Below, one piece after another: positions 1-6,814 of a DNA stretch of 64,000 bases. Source of the stretch: Achromobacter sp. Bel (GTDB lineage Bacteria; Pseudomonadota; Gammaproteobacteria; Burkholderiales; Burkholderiaceae_B); contig NZ_JABBJN010000015.1 in the NCBI RefSeq assembly GCF_012928505.1, forward strand, positions 56,599 through 120,598, in the 5' to 3' direction. Position 1 is the first letter of the stretch. Each line of letters starts with the position of its first letter. Below the pieces are notes generated by a model, which was not told where the DNA came from, ran no database searches, and saw only the letters and a list, made by a program, of their open reading frames with translations. The translations under genes and the position numbers were made by a program.

Positions 1-564
1 GGAGTCATACAGGAACCCGCCTTCCTCCACGAGCAGCGCGCGGGTGTTCAGGCTGGGGCCGTAACGGCAGTACCAGCCCAGCGGACGCGATCCGACCGAG
101 CGGGTAATGGATTCCACCGTGCGGCGGATGCGCTCGCGTTCCTGTTCGAGCGTCAGGTTCTGATGACGCTCCCAGCGCCAGCCATGCGCGCAGACGTCGT
201 AGCCCGCCGCGCGGATCGCGTCGCAGACCTGGGGATTGCGTTCCAGCGCCAGGCCGCAGCCCAACACGGTCGCCGTCATGCCGCGCGATTGCAGCAATCG
301 ATGCACTCGCCAAAAGCCGATGCGGCTGCCGTACTCGAACATCGACTCGGCTGCCAGGTCGCGGCCGGTGAAGCCGCCCGCGCCGCCCTCGGTCAAGCCG
401 GTCTCGGATTCCGGGTCGCCGTCCGGCACCGAAGGCTCACCGCCTTCCTCATAGTTGATGCACAGATTCAGCGCCAGACGCGCGCCGCCCGGCCATTGGG
501 GATCGGGGGGATTTGCGCCATAGCCGATGAAATCGCGGCGCAAGTGGAGAGGATCGAAGTTCAT
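1..564 (-). CDS. puuE: PuuE-type allantoinase (polysaccharide deacetylase fold), 3' end outside window
   Basis: Reading the minus strand from an ATG at 564 gives 188 uninterrupted codons that leave the window at base 1, so the C-terminal third is missing. The start has GANPPDPQWPGGARLA (residues 17-32), then NYEEGGE (37-43) and AHGWRWE (126-132), the features of the NodB-fold allantoinases of the PuuE group rather than of chitin deacetylases; the usual Asp of the NodB metal site is replaced by the NYEE stretch. PuuE opens the allantoin ring to allantoate in purine catabolism and is cytoplasmic. It lies 24 bases after the ureidoglycolate lyase gene in the same direction, so they probably share one mRNA with the GntR gene. 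Family assignment is firm; exact substrate is inferred from the neighbour. Confidence 0.82.
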   Translation of the reverse strand, partial: MNFDPLHLRRDFIGYGANPPDPQWPGGARLALNLCINYEEGGEPSVPDGDPESETGLTEGGAGGFTGRDLAAESMFEYGSRIGFWRVHRLLQSRGMTATVLGCGLALERNPQVCDAIRAAGYDVCAHGWRWERHQNLTLEQERERIRRTVESITRSVGSRPLGWYCRYGPSLNTRALLVEEGGFLYDS

Positions 565-588
565 GACGGACAAGCCACCTGAGAGGAA

Positions 589-1086
589 TCAACCGGGAAG
601 GGAAACGACGGCATGCGGGGCCGGCGCCTGCCAGAATTCATCGTCGTCATCACGGCCGGTCTGGCCCATCAGGACAAGGAATTCCGCGGGCCCGCCCAGC
701 ACGGTCAGGCCGTGGTGCCAGGTGCCCACGCGATAGCACACGCCCTGGCTGCCGGAAGCCAGAAAGGCCTCCAGCCGCGCCATATCCGGCAGGCCGTCGG
801 CCCCGGTTGGCGCGACCACGACGAGATAAGGCGTCGCCGTCAACGGAACGAAGGTCTGGGCCGCGTGCGGATGCCGCTCCATCAGTTCGATCACAACCGG
901 GCCGGCCGGCCGCGCATTCACGCGGCTGACCCAGCAGGCCTGCCGCGTGGCCTGCGGTCCGTGCCGCATCGGCTCTGTCAGGAAGTGGCGGCGTTCCGTG
1001 CCTTGGTGCGCAATCACCTCGCCATAAGGCGCGAACGCGTCGGCGGTAAGCGGCTGCGCGTGCACGAGGGTGGGGGAATGCGTCAT
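589..1086 (-). CDS. allA: ureidoglycolate lyase
   Basis: About 165 residues, close to the 160 of E. coli AllA. The protein has the family opening with QPLTADAFAPYGEVI near residues 10-25, a central RHFLTEP/MERHPHAAQTFVPL block and GVCYRVGTWHHGL near residue 120, typical of the cupin-like AllA fold. It splits ureidoglycolate to glyoxylate and urea, the step after allantoate breakdown. An alternative ATG four codons upstream (1098) would overlap the GntR gene by 11 bases; the chosen start at 1086 lies one base after the GntR stop and matches family length. It sits between GntR and the allantoinase gene, forming a purine nitrogen salvage operon. Confidence 0.85.
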   Translation of the reverse strand: MTHSPTLVHAQPLTADAFAPYGEVIAHQGTERRHFLTEPMRHGPQATRQACWVSRVNARPAGPVVIELMERHPHAAQTFVPLTATPYLVVVAPTGADGLPDMARLEAFLASGSQGVCYRVGTWHHGLTVLGGPAEFLVLMGQTGRDDDDEFWQAPAPHAVVSLPG

Positions 1087-1087
1087 G

Positions 1088-1726
1088 TCACGCACCATGG
1101 GTCAGGTATCCCAGCGAGTTGACGTAGCTGCGGCGCACGCTCTCCAAATGGGCGGCCATCGCCTGGCGAGCGCGGGCCGAATCGCCGGACAACAACCCCT
1201 GCACGATCGCCAGGTGCTCTTCCCTGGCTTGCACCTGCCGCTGCGGCAGGCGTTCAACGTCGCACATTCGCACCTGCCTGCGGGTCGCGGTGATCATCGA
1301 CGCCAGGTTCCGGTTGCCGCAATAGGCGGCCACCAGATCATGCAGGGCGTTGTCGACCTCCCAGTCCGATTTTTCATCAGAGGTCTGGGCGTCCAGCAAC
1401 GCTTGGAGGCGGGTGCGCAACCCTTCCAGCGGCTCGGCCGGAATGCGCCCGGTCGCCATCGCCGCCGCCTCGCTTTCCAAGAGGCTGCGGATCTGCAGCA
1501 ATTCCAGCAGATCCGTCACACCGAACGACCGCACCACGATCGACCCGTTGGACAGGCGCTCGAGCATGCCCTCGCCCAGCAACCGATTCATCGCGGCGCG
1601 CAACGGCGTGCGCGACACCTCCAACTCATCCGCCAAGCGGCGCTCTTCCAGCACCTCACCCGCCGGAATCCGGCGCGAAACGATTTGGTCCAGCAGGGTT
1701 TGATAGGTGCGTTGCGTAGCGTTCAT
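1088..1726 (-). CDS. GntR family (FCD subfamily) transcriptional regulator of the allantoin operon
   Basis: 212 residues from ATG 1726; an upstream in-frame ATG at 1759 exists but adds a poorly conserved tail. Residues 1-65 form the winged HTH (LADELEVSRTPLRAAMNRLL) and the rest is an all-helical FCD ligand domain with the Asp/His positions that bind metal in this family (EVDNALHDLV, REEHLAIV, AHLESVRRSYV). First gene of the operon with allA and puuE. FCD regulators usually repress and are released by an organic acid, here plausibly an allantoin-pathway intermediate (inference). The perfect palindrome 80 bases upstream is the likely operator. Confidence 0.85.
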   Translation of the reverse strand: MNATQRTYQTLLDQIVSRRIPAGEVLEERRLADELEVSRTPLRAAMNRLLGEGMLERLSNGSIVVRSFGVTDLLELLQIRSLLESEAAAMATGRIPAEPLEGLRTRLQALLDAQTSDEKSDWEVDNALHDLVAAYCGNRNLASMITATRRQVRMCDVERLPQRQVQAREEHLAIVQGLLSGDSARARQAMAAHLESVRRSYVNSLGYLTHGA

Positions 1727-1805
1727 GGCGTGTGGCAGGAATAGAAGCGGCGCCGCCACCAGAAAAACCGGCTCGCGGCCATGCGATGGCTGAACGGTAC
1801 TTCAT

Positions 1806-1826
1806 TGGTATCCCAATGGGATACCA
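1806..1826. promoter_or_regulatory. perfect palindrome upstream of the GntR-allA-puuE operon (candidate GntR operator)
   Basis: TGGTATCCCA, one central A, then TGGGATACCA: a 10-bp perfect inverted repeat. A further half-site GTATCCCCA follows at 1830-1838. FCD-type GntR proteins bind short palindromes of this kind, and the position just ahead of the regulator gene suggests autoregulation. That the site is bound by this protein is inference. Confidence 0.6.
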
Positions 1827-1884
1827 GTAGTATCCCCAATGCGCGGGCCGAACGAAACCCGCAGGGGAAGGCGAAGAAGGGGAA

Positions 1885-1975
1885 GGGGATCTCGCCCAGA
1901 CGGAGCAGAACAGGTCCGGAGAAAGGGGAATTCGCCCAAGAGAGGGGAATTCGCGCATAAGGAAGGGAATACGCC
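1885..1975. repeat. degenerate tandem motif GGGGAATTCGCCC
   Basis: Four imperfect copies start near 1885 (GGGGATCTCGCCC), 1925 (GGGGAATTCGCCC), 1944 (GGGGAATTCGCGC) and 1965 (GGGAATACGCC). The last three are spaced about 20 bases, two helical turns. They lie upstream of the GntR promoter region. Confidence 0.5.
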
Positions 1976-2136
1976 TGCTTAGGCAGCCAGGCGCAGGACG
2001 GACACCGCCACGACGCCCACAACCATGTATGCCGATTGTGGCCGCCCGCGCGGCCGCAATTCGGCGGGCGACGCAAGACTCTCCACCCACCACGGGTCTA
2101 GCAGCGCCTCAAGCCAAGACGCTGGTAGCCCGTCGG

Positions 2137-2283
2137 CGCGGCCACCCGGATGGCGCGCAACCTCGATGCGCCCGAGGGAATCTGAAGGCCGCGGCCGCAG
2201 GCCGCAACGAAGATGACAAAGGGGCAGTCCGGAGCGAAGGCTCCGGACCGCAATCGTGGGCGCGCGCCATCCGGGTGGCCGCG
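2137..2283. repeat. 22-bp perfect inverted repeat enclosing a GC-rich hairpin
   Basis: The arm at 2137-2158 (starting CGCGGCCACCCGG) is exactly complementary to 2262-2283. Inside the 103-base gap, 2227-2248 forms a second hairpin, GTCCGGAGC-GAAG-GCTCCGGAC. It lies just after the 3' end of the ABC binding-protein gene, so one possible role is transcript termination or mRNA stabilisation; an interspersed repeat element is the other. Confidence 0.6.
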
Positions 2284-2318
2284 TCGATGGGCGGCCTACT
2301 TCACCGCGTTTACAGCGC

Positions 2319-3881
2319 TCACTGAGAAACCCGCTCCACTTCCCATGCACGCGGCTTCTTCACCGCCCAAGGTTGATACCCCTTGATGCTGCTCCGGTAA
2401 GCCCCGATATCCAGGCCGTTATAAAGCGGAATGCTTGGCACGTCCGCCAGGAACAGCTGATGCAACTGATCGAACGCCGCCTGCCGTTTGGCATGATCCG
2501 TGTCCACGGACGCCGCTTCCACAAGTTTCGCGGCCTCCGGGTTATCCCAGATCTTGCGCGGTTGCTTGGCCTTGTCGCCCGTCACCATCTCGTAGTTCAG
2601 CGCCGCGTCCAGGCGCGCCGAATACGGGAACGTCATCATCTGGTAGGTGCCCGCGTTATAGCGATCCAACTGCGTCGCCCACTCCACCACCGACAACTGC
2701 GCATTGATGCCCACCGACTGCAACATCGCCTGCACGATCACCGCCGAGTTATATGACTGAGGGTAGCGCTTGGTCGTCAGGATCGACAGTTCCTGGCCCT
2801 TGTAGCCGGCTTCCTTCAGCAGCTTCTGCGCCGCGGCCGGATCGTAGTCCCAGCCTTTCTTCTGGACGGCGTCATGGTAGGGCGAGACCAGCGGCACGAT
2901 GGAATTGTTCGGCTGCGCCAGCCCTTCGGTCACGGCCGCGGCCAACTGCTTGTAATCGATGGCGTGGGCCAGGGCCTGGCGCATCTTCGGGCTGGACAGC
3001 ACCGGGTCCTTGGTCTGCAGCAGCAGCGCCGTCATGCTCATCACCGGCGCGTAGGCCACCTTGACGTTCGGCGTGCCTTGCAACACGGGAACGTCGTTGT
3101 TGGACACGTCTTCGATGATGTCGATGTTGCCGCGCTGCAAAGCGGCCTTGGCGGTAGAATCGTCCGGCACGATCATGAAGCGCACTTCGTCCACCAGCGG
3201 GCGCTTTGACCCGGTGTAGCCGTCGCGCTTGCCGTCCAGGTTGGAATAGGCGGCGAACTTGGTCAGGCGGATGTATTCGCCGCGCTTCCATTCGGCCAAT
3301 GCGAACGGACCCGTGCCGATGGGCTTGATCCAGGCCCCGTCCGCGCCGACGGAGTCCTTGGACAGGATGCCGGTGCCACCGCAATCGGTGCGGGCCAGCG
3401 ACGCCAGGAACAGGCTGGTGGGTTTCTCCAGGTGATAGACGACCGTCTGCGCATCGGGCGCTTCCACGCCGGTGACCTTCACCGTGCCGCGGCCGTCGAA
3501 TTCGCTGGCGCAGCGCCAGCCCGAGTTGGCGGCGGTGTAGTGCTGCCAGGTCCACAGCACGTCGGCCGACGTCATCGGCTTGCCGTTGTGGAACGTGATG
3601 CCCTCGCGCAGCTTGAAGGTATAGGTCTTGCCGTCCGGGCTGATGTCGACAGACTTGGCCAGCAGCGGGCGCACCTCGGCGTCTTCGCCGTAGGCGACCA
3701 GGCCTTCCACGATGTGCAGCACGACCGCGTCGCTGTTGCTGTCGCGGTTGACGCCGGGTTCGGTGGAACGGATATCGGCTGTCAGCGAGATACGCAGCGG
3801 CGGCGCCGATTGGGCGGCGGCCGTGCCGGCCAGGCCGGCAAGCGCCAACGCAACCGCGGCGCGCAAACAATGGTTCTTCAT
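2319..3881 (-). CDS. ABC transporter substrate-binding protein, peptide/nickel family 5 (DppA/OppA-like)
   Basis: 520 residues. A Sec signal peptide covers about residues 1-23 (KNHCLRAAVALALAGLAGTAAAQ). The mature protein follows the SBP_bac_5 layout: VLHIVEGLVAYGEDAEVRPLLA near 55-75, SPDGKTYTFKLREGITFHNG near 82-101 and a C-terminal AYRSSIKGYQPWAVKK segment. Such proteins capture peptides or similar solutes in the periplasm for an ABC importer. No permease or ATPase gene is adjacent, so it must use a transporter encoded elsewhere. It lies 35 bases after the C45 acyltransferase gene in the same direction, suggesting co-transcription and a shared amide or peptide-like substrate (inference). 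Confidence 0.9.
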   Translation of the reverse strand: MKNHCLRAAVALALAGLAGTAAAQSAPPLRISLTADIRSTEPGVNRDSNSDAVVLHIVEGLVAYGEDAEVRPLLAKSVDISPDGKTYTFKLREGITFHNGKPMTSADVLWTWQHYTAANSGWRCASEFDGRGTVKVTGVEAPDAQTVVYHLEKPTSLFLASLARTDCGGTGILSKDSVGADGAWIKPIGTGPFALAEWKRGEYIRLTKFAAYSNLDGKRDGYTGSKRPLVDEVRFMIVPDDSTAKAALQRGNIDIIEDVSNNDVPVLQGTPNVKVAYAPVMSMTALLLQTKDPVLSSPKMRQALAHAIDYKQLAAAVTEGLAQPNNSIVPLVSPYHDAVQKKGWDYDPAAAQKLLKEAGYKGQELSILTTKRYPQSYNSAVIVQAMLQSVGINAQLSVVEWATQLDRYNAGTYQMMTFPYSARLDAALNYEMVTGDKAKQPRKIWDNPEAAKLVEAASVDTDHAKRQAAFDQLHQLFLADVPSIPLYNGLDIGAYRSSIKGYQPWAVKKPRAWEVERVSQ

Positions 3882-3916
3882 TGATATTTCCTCGGGTTGC
3901 GCGGACGCGTTGCCGA

Positions 3917-5053
3917 TCAGGCGGCGGCCAGCAGTTCGGGTTCCGCGGTCAGGCTGTAACGGGTGAACGTACGGTTCAACGCGGGCAGCGGCGCCACTTC
4001 CATCAGGCCGGCGGCGGGTTCCATGATGACCATGGCGACCGTGGCCGACAGGTTGTCGTGGCTGCCGGGGCGCGGCGGGCGGCAGACGGAATAGGGCGAG
4101 CCGAAGTCGTCGAACAGGGCGTGCTTCAGGTCTTCGCGCGTCAGTTGCGTCTTGTCGTTCAGCAGGCGGCGCACGCGCCAGTCGCGGTAGGCGCTTTCCG
4201 GCGTGCTGGCGCGGCCGGTGTCGCGCAGCTTGCCCAGCGCCACTTCGCTGACCCAGTGGTTGGCGTGCACGATCAGGTCGTCGGCGCCCGGGTAGATCGG
4301 GAAGGCTTCATCGGTGGTGCATTCGTAGTCGACGCCAAAGCCGGCGGCCATGCCGATCATGATGTTGTTCGAACACGACTTGGGCGTGGTGGCGACGGCC
4401 TTGATGGCCAGCGCGAAATGTTGCTGTTCCAGCACCTTGCGGCGGATCAGCGACAGCGGCACGCCCAGTTGGCGGAAGTCGCGGTCGGATTCCAGATAGT
4501 TGGCGGTGATGGACACGCCGGCGCTGTTCAGGCCGCTGCGGGCCAGGCCGCCAGCTTCCACGAAGGTCAGGATGTCCGGGCCGTTGTCGTTGCGCACGCG
4601 CAGCACGATGGCGGTTTCGGCGCATTCGGCGCGCCAGTCCCAGTTCTGGCCGTGGATCAGATTGCCGTTGGCCGAGCGCGTGGGCAGGATCAGGGCGCCC
4701 GTGCAGCCGTCGCCGGGTTCCAGTTCGGCGGCCTTCTTTTTTTCGGCGCGCGCCTTGGCGACGACTTCGGTGCGGGCGTTCACCATCACGATGTCTTCGA
4801 ACGGCACGTCGGCGCCGGCGGCGATGCCGCGCATTTCTTCCAGGTAGTGCGGGGCGAAATCCTCGATCTCACGTGCGAAATGGGCGATGAGCTGGGTGCG
4901 CGCCATGGCGTCGTAGCCCAGGTCGACCAGCGTCTGGCCGTACATGGCCGCGCTTTTGCGCACGCGGTCGGCGGCTTGCTGGCCGTAGGAGCGGCCACGG
5001 GCTTCGGGCGTGCCGGAAACCGATACGAAGGGGAATTGGGTGATCTGGGTCAT
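3917..5053 (-). CDS. C45 family autoproteolytic acyltransferase/hydrolase
   Basis: 378 residues resembling the acyl-CoA:6-aminopenicillanate acyltransferase family (MEROPS C45, Ntn-hydrolase fold). The self-cleavage site is the Gly116-Cys117 pair in EPGDGCTGAL, which would leave Cys117 as the catalytic N-terminus of the beta chain. Downstream are GNLIHGQNWDW (~128-138), a helical middle, and SHDNLSATVAMVIMEP near 340, all family features. No signal peptide, so cytoplasmic. Members hydrolyse or transfer amide-linked acyl groups; the substrate cannot be read from sequence. It precedes the peptide-type binding protein by 35 bases and follows the deacetylase pair after a 109-base gap that may hold its own promoter. 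Confidence 0.85.
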   Translation of the reverse strand: MTQITQFPFVSVSGTPEARGRSYGQQAADRVRKSAAMYGQTLVDLGYDAMARTQLIAHFAREIEDFAPHYLEEMRGIAAGADVPFEDIVMVNARTEVVAKARAEKKKAAELEPGDGCTGALILPTRSANGNLIHGQNWDWRAECAETAIVLRVRNDNGPDILTFVEAGGLARSGLNSAGVSITANYLESDRDFRQLGVPLSLIRRKVLEQQHFALAIKAVATTPKSCSNNIMIGMAAGFGVDYECTTDEAFPIYPGADDLIVHANHWVSEVALGKLRDTGRASTPESAYRDWRVRRLLNDKTQLTREDLKHALFDDFGSPYSVCRPPRPGSHDNLSATVAMVIMEPAAGLMEVAPLPALNRTFTRYSLTAEPELLAAA

Positions 5054-5162
5054 GGACGGTAAGCGGCGACGCGCGCCGTGTAGTCGGAAGGGGAAATCGA
5101 TATTGCAAAAATGTTAGCTTATTTTGGCGCCAATATTGCTCAGGGTTTACCCAATGACGGGC
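5054..5162. promoter_or_regulatory. AT-rich spacer with a TTGGCGCCAA palindrome
   Basis: This gap between the second deacetylase and the C45 gene is much more AT-rich than its surroundings. It contains the perfect 10-mer palindrome TTGGCGCCAA (5124-5133) and two direct copies of ATATTGC. It may carry a promoter for the C45 and binding-protein genes; no clear -35/-10 pair could be assigned. Confidence 0.35.
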
Positions 5163-5933
5163 TTAGCCTGCCCGCAACGCACGCGCCGCCAGGTCGCCGC
5201 AGGCAGAGAAATCGGCTCCCGCCGCCCGGAAGCGTTCCAGCAACTGCTCCACTTTCTGCAGCCGCGCGGCGCGGCCCACGCCGTTGTCGGCGCGCGGATG
5301 CAGGGTCAGGCAGGCGTAGCCGTCGGCCGCCAGCAGCGCGTCGCCCTGTTCCACCCAGTGCGCATAGGCGCGGTCCTGGGTGACGCGGCGGCTGAAGTGG
5401 GTGGCGTCGCACAGGCCTTCGCTCCAGGGCAGTTCGACCATGCCGGCGCCACCGTCGGCGTCCAGCGCATAGGGCGCGTCGTCGTCGATCGCGCTGCTGT
5501 CATAGCGGTAGCCCAATTGCCGCAGGAGCGGCACGGTGCGCGCCGAAAATGCGCTGCTGGTGTAGCGGAAGCCCTGCGGCGCGACGCCCGTCAATCGGCC
5601 CAGGCGGTCGCGGGCGCGCTCCAGCACCTCGCCTTCGCGGTCGCCCAGCGTGCTCAGGTCTTCGAAGGCATTGCCCTGGGAGGCCGCCTCGTGGCCGTCG
5701 CGCAGGCTTTGCTCCAGCAGGTCGCGGCAGTGTTCGGCTTCGAACACCGGCCAGAAGAGCGTGGCACGGATGCTTTGCCGGCGCAGCATGTCCAGCACGC
5801 GGGCCAGGCCGCCGCCATAGGTGTAGCGGCCATGGGCGTCACGGCCGTGCAGCGCGGCTTCGGGCTGGGTCGCGGCTTCCGGGCCGATGCCTTGCACGTT
5901 CAGGGTGACCAGCACGGTCTTCGCGGCGGTCAT
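5163..5933 (-). CDS. degenerate NodB-fold (polysaccharide deacetylase-like) protein lacking the metal ligands
   Basis: 256 residues, aligned along its whole length with the product of the gene just upstream. Shared landmarks include RATLFWPVFEAEHCRDLL versus PATFFACGYDVEHYPATF, LRQLGYRYDSS versus LRELGYCYDAS, and LTLHPRA versus LTVHPKA. The three NodB metal ligands are replaced: Gln14 stands where the paralogue has Asp48, Gln86 for His118 and Phe90 for His122. It is therefore probably not a metal-dependent hydrolase and may be a partner subunit or a metal-independent enzyme like PuuE (inference). Its ATG overlaps the stop of the upstream gene by 4 bases, so the two proteins are likely made together. 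Confidence 0.75.
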   Translation of the reverse strand: MTAAKTVLVTLNVQGIGPEAATQPEAALHGRDAHGRYTYGGGLARVLDMLRRQSIRATLFWPVFEAEHCRDLLEQSLRDGHEAASQGNAFEDLSTLGDREGEVLERARDRLGRLTGVAPQGFRYTSSAFSARTVPLLRQLGYRYDSSAIDDDAPYALDADGGAGMVELPWSEGLCDATHFSRRVTQDRAYAHWVEQGDALLAADGYACLTLHPRADNGVGRAARLQKVEQLLERFRAAGADFSACGDLAARALRAG

Positions 5934-6814
5934 GCGCGTCTCCAGTTGTCGGGGTGGGCCAGGCAGTGGCGGGCAAGCGCTTCCAGCGTCATGACATGCA
6001 CATCGGATTGTGCGGCGACGTGGCCCAGGAATCGGTCCAGGGCCGCCGCGCGGGCGGGCGTGCCGGACCCGCCGGCCGCCTTGGGGTGCACGGTCAGGTG
6101 CACATAGCCTTCGGCCTGGCGCAGCGCCTCGAATTCCTGGACCCAGTTGTCGCAGGCTTCGGCGGCCAGGCTATGGCCCGAGAAGTAGAAGGGGTAGTCG
6201 TCCAGCGACACGGTGTTGTTGGGCAGCATGACGAAACCGTCGTCGCCATCGGCCAGGTAGGGCCGGTCCTGGTCTTTTTCGCTGGCGTCGTAGCAATAGC
6301 CCAACTCGCGAAGCGCGGGCAGGGTGCGATGGCTCTTGCGCCCCGACGGCGAACACCAGCCCACCGGCGTCACACCCAGTTCCTGCTGGATGATCCGGTG
6401 GGTTTTCGCCAGCAGCGCGGGTTCTTCGTCGCCCAGGTCCCAGGCTTCGTGCAGATAGCCGTGCGCGGCGATTTCGTGTCCGGCGGCCAGGATGGCGTGG
6501 AAAGTGGCGGGGTAGTGTTCGACGTCATACCCGCAGGCGAAGAAGGTGGCGGGCATGCGGTGCCGCGCCAGGATCTCCAGGTGCCGGGGCACGCCGCGAC
6601 GGATGGCATAGCGGCCCGCGGTGTACGGGCCCGCCGGAAATTGCTTGCGGCCGACTTCGACGGCGGGGCCGTCCACGTGGACGGTGACGCAGACGACCGC
6701 GCGCACCGGCGGGGCGCCCGCGGCCCGCAAGCCTTGCGCGCGCAGTGCTTGGTCCAGCGGCAGCCAGGGGTTGTCGTCGGCGCCAATGACGACGCCGTAA
6801 GGAATTCGTTGCAT
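5930..6814 (-). CDS. polysaccharide deacetylase (NodB fold) with intact metal site
   Basis: 294 residues from ATG 6814. The open frame extends much further upstream, but that part is the shadow of the TctC gene; the true start overlaps the TctC stop (TGATG). The NodB signature is intact: Asp48 in VHVDGP, then HGYLH with His118 and His122, CSPSGRKSHRTLPALRELGY near 184-203 and LTVHPKA near 258. It has no signal peptide, so a small cytoplasmic amide or cyclic amide is a more likely substrate than peptidoglycan. The overlaps with both neighbours indicate translational coupling of binding protein, enzyme and degenerate paralogue. Confidence 0.82.
   Translation of the reverse strand: MQRIPYGVVIGADDNPWLPLDQALRAQGLRAAGAPPVRAVVCVTVHVDGPAVEVGRKQFPAGPYTAGRYAIRRGVPRHLEILARHRMPATFFACGYDVEHYPATFHAILAAGHEIAAHGYLHEAWDLGDEEPALLAKTHRIIQQELGVTPVGWCSPSGRKSHRTLPALRELGYCYDASEKDQDRPYLADGDDGFVMLPNNTVSLDDYPFYFSGHSLAAEACDNWVQEFEALRQAEGYVHLTVHPKAAGGSGTPARAAALDRFLGHVAAQSDVHVMTLEALARHCLAHPDNWRRA

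Larger units (their letters stand above)
1727..2318. other. 592-bp spacer between the ABC binding-protein gene and the GntR operon
   Basis: No convincing gene. From left to right it holds the palindrome at 1806-1826, a run of degenerate ~20-bp GGGGAATTCGCCC-like units (1885-1975) and a large inverted repeat with an inner hairpin (2137-2283). Open frames crossing it are arginine- and proline-rich and resemble no family I recognise. Confidence 0.6.

Noticed and set aside
1979..2350. 123-codon minus-strand open frame in the spacer after the ABC binding-protein gene
   Set aside because: No domain or start signal, overlaps the 3' end of a real gene, and is explained by the inverted repeat.
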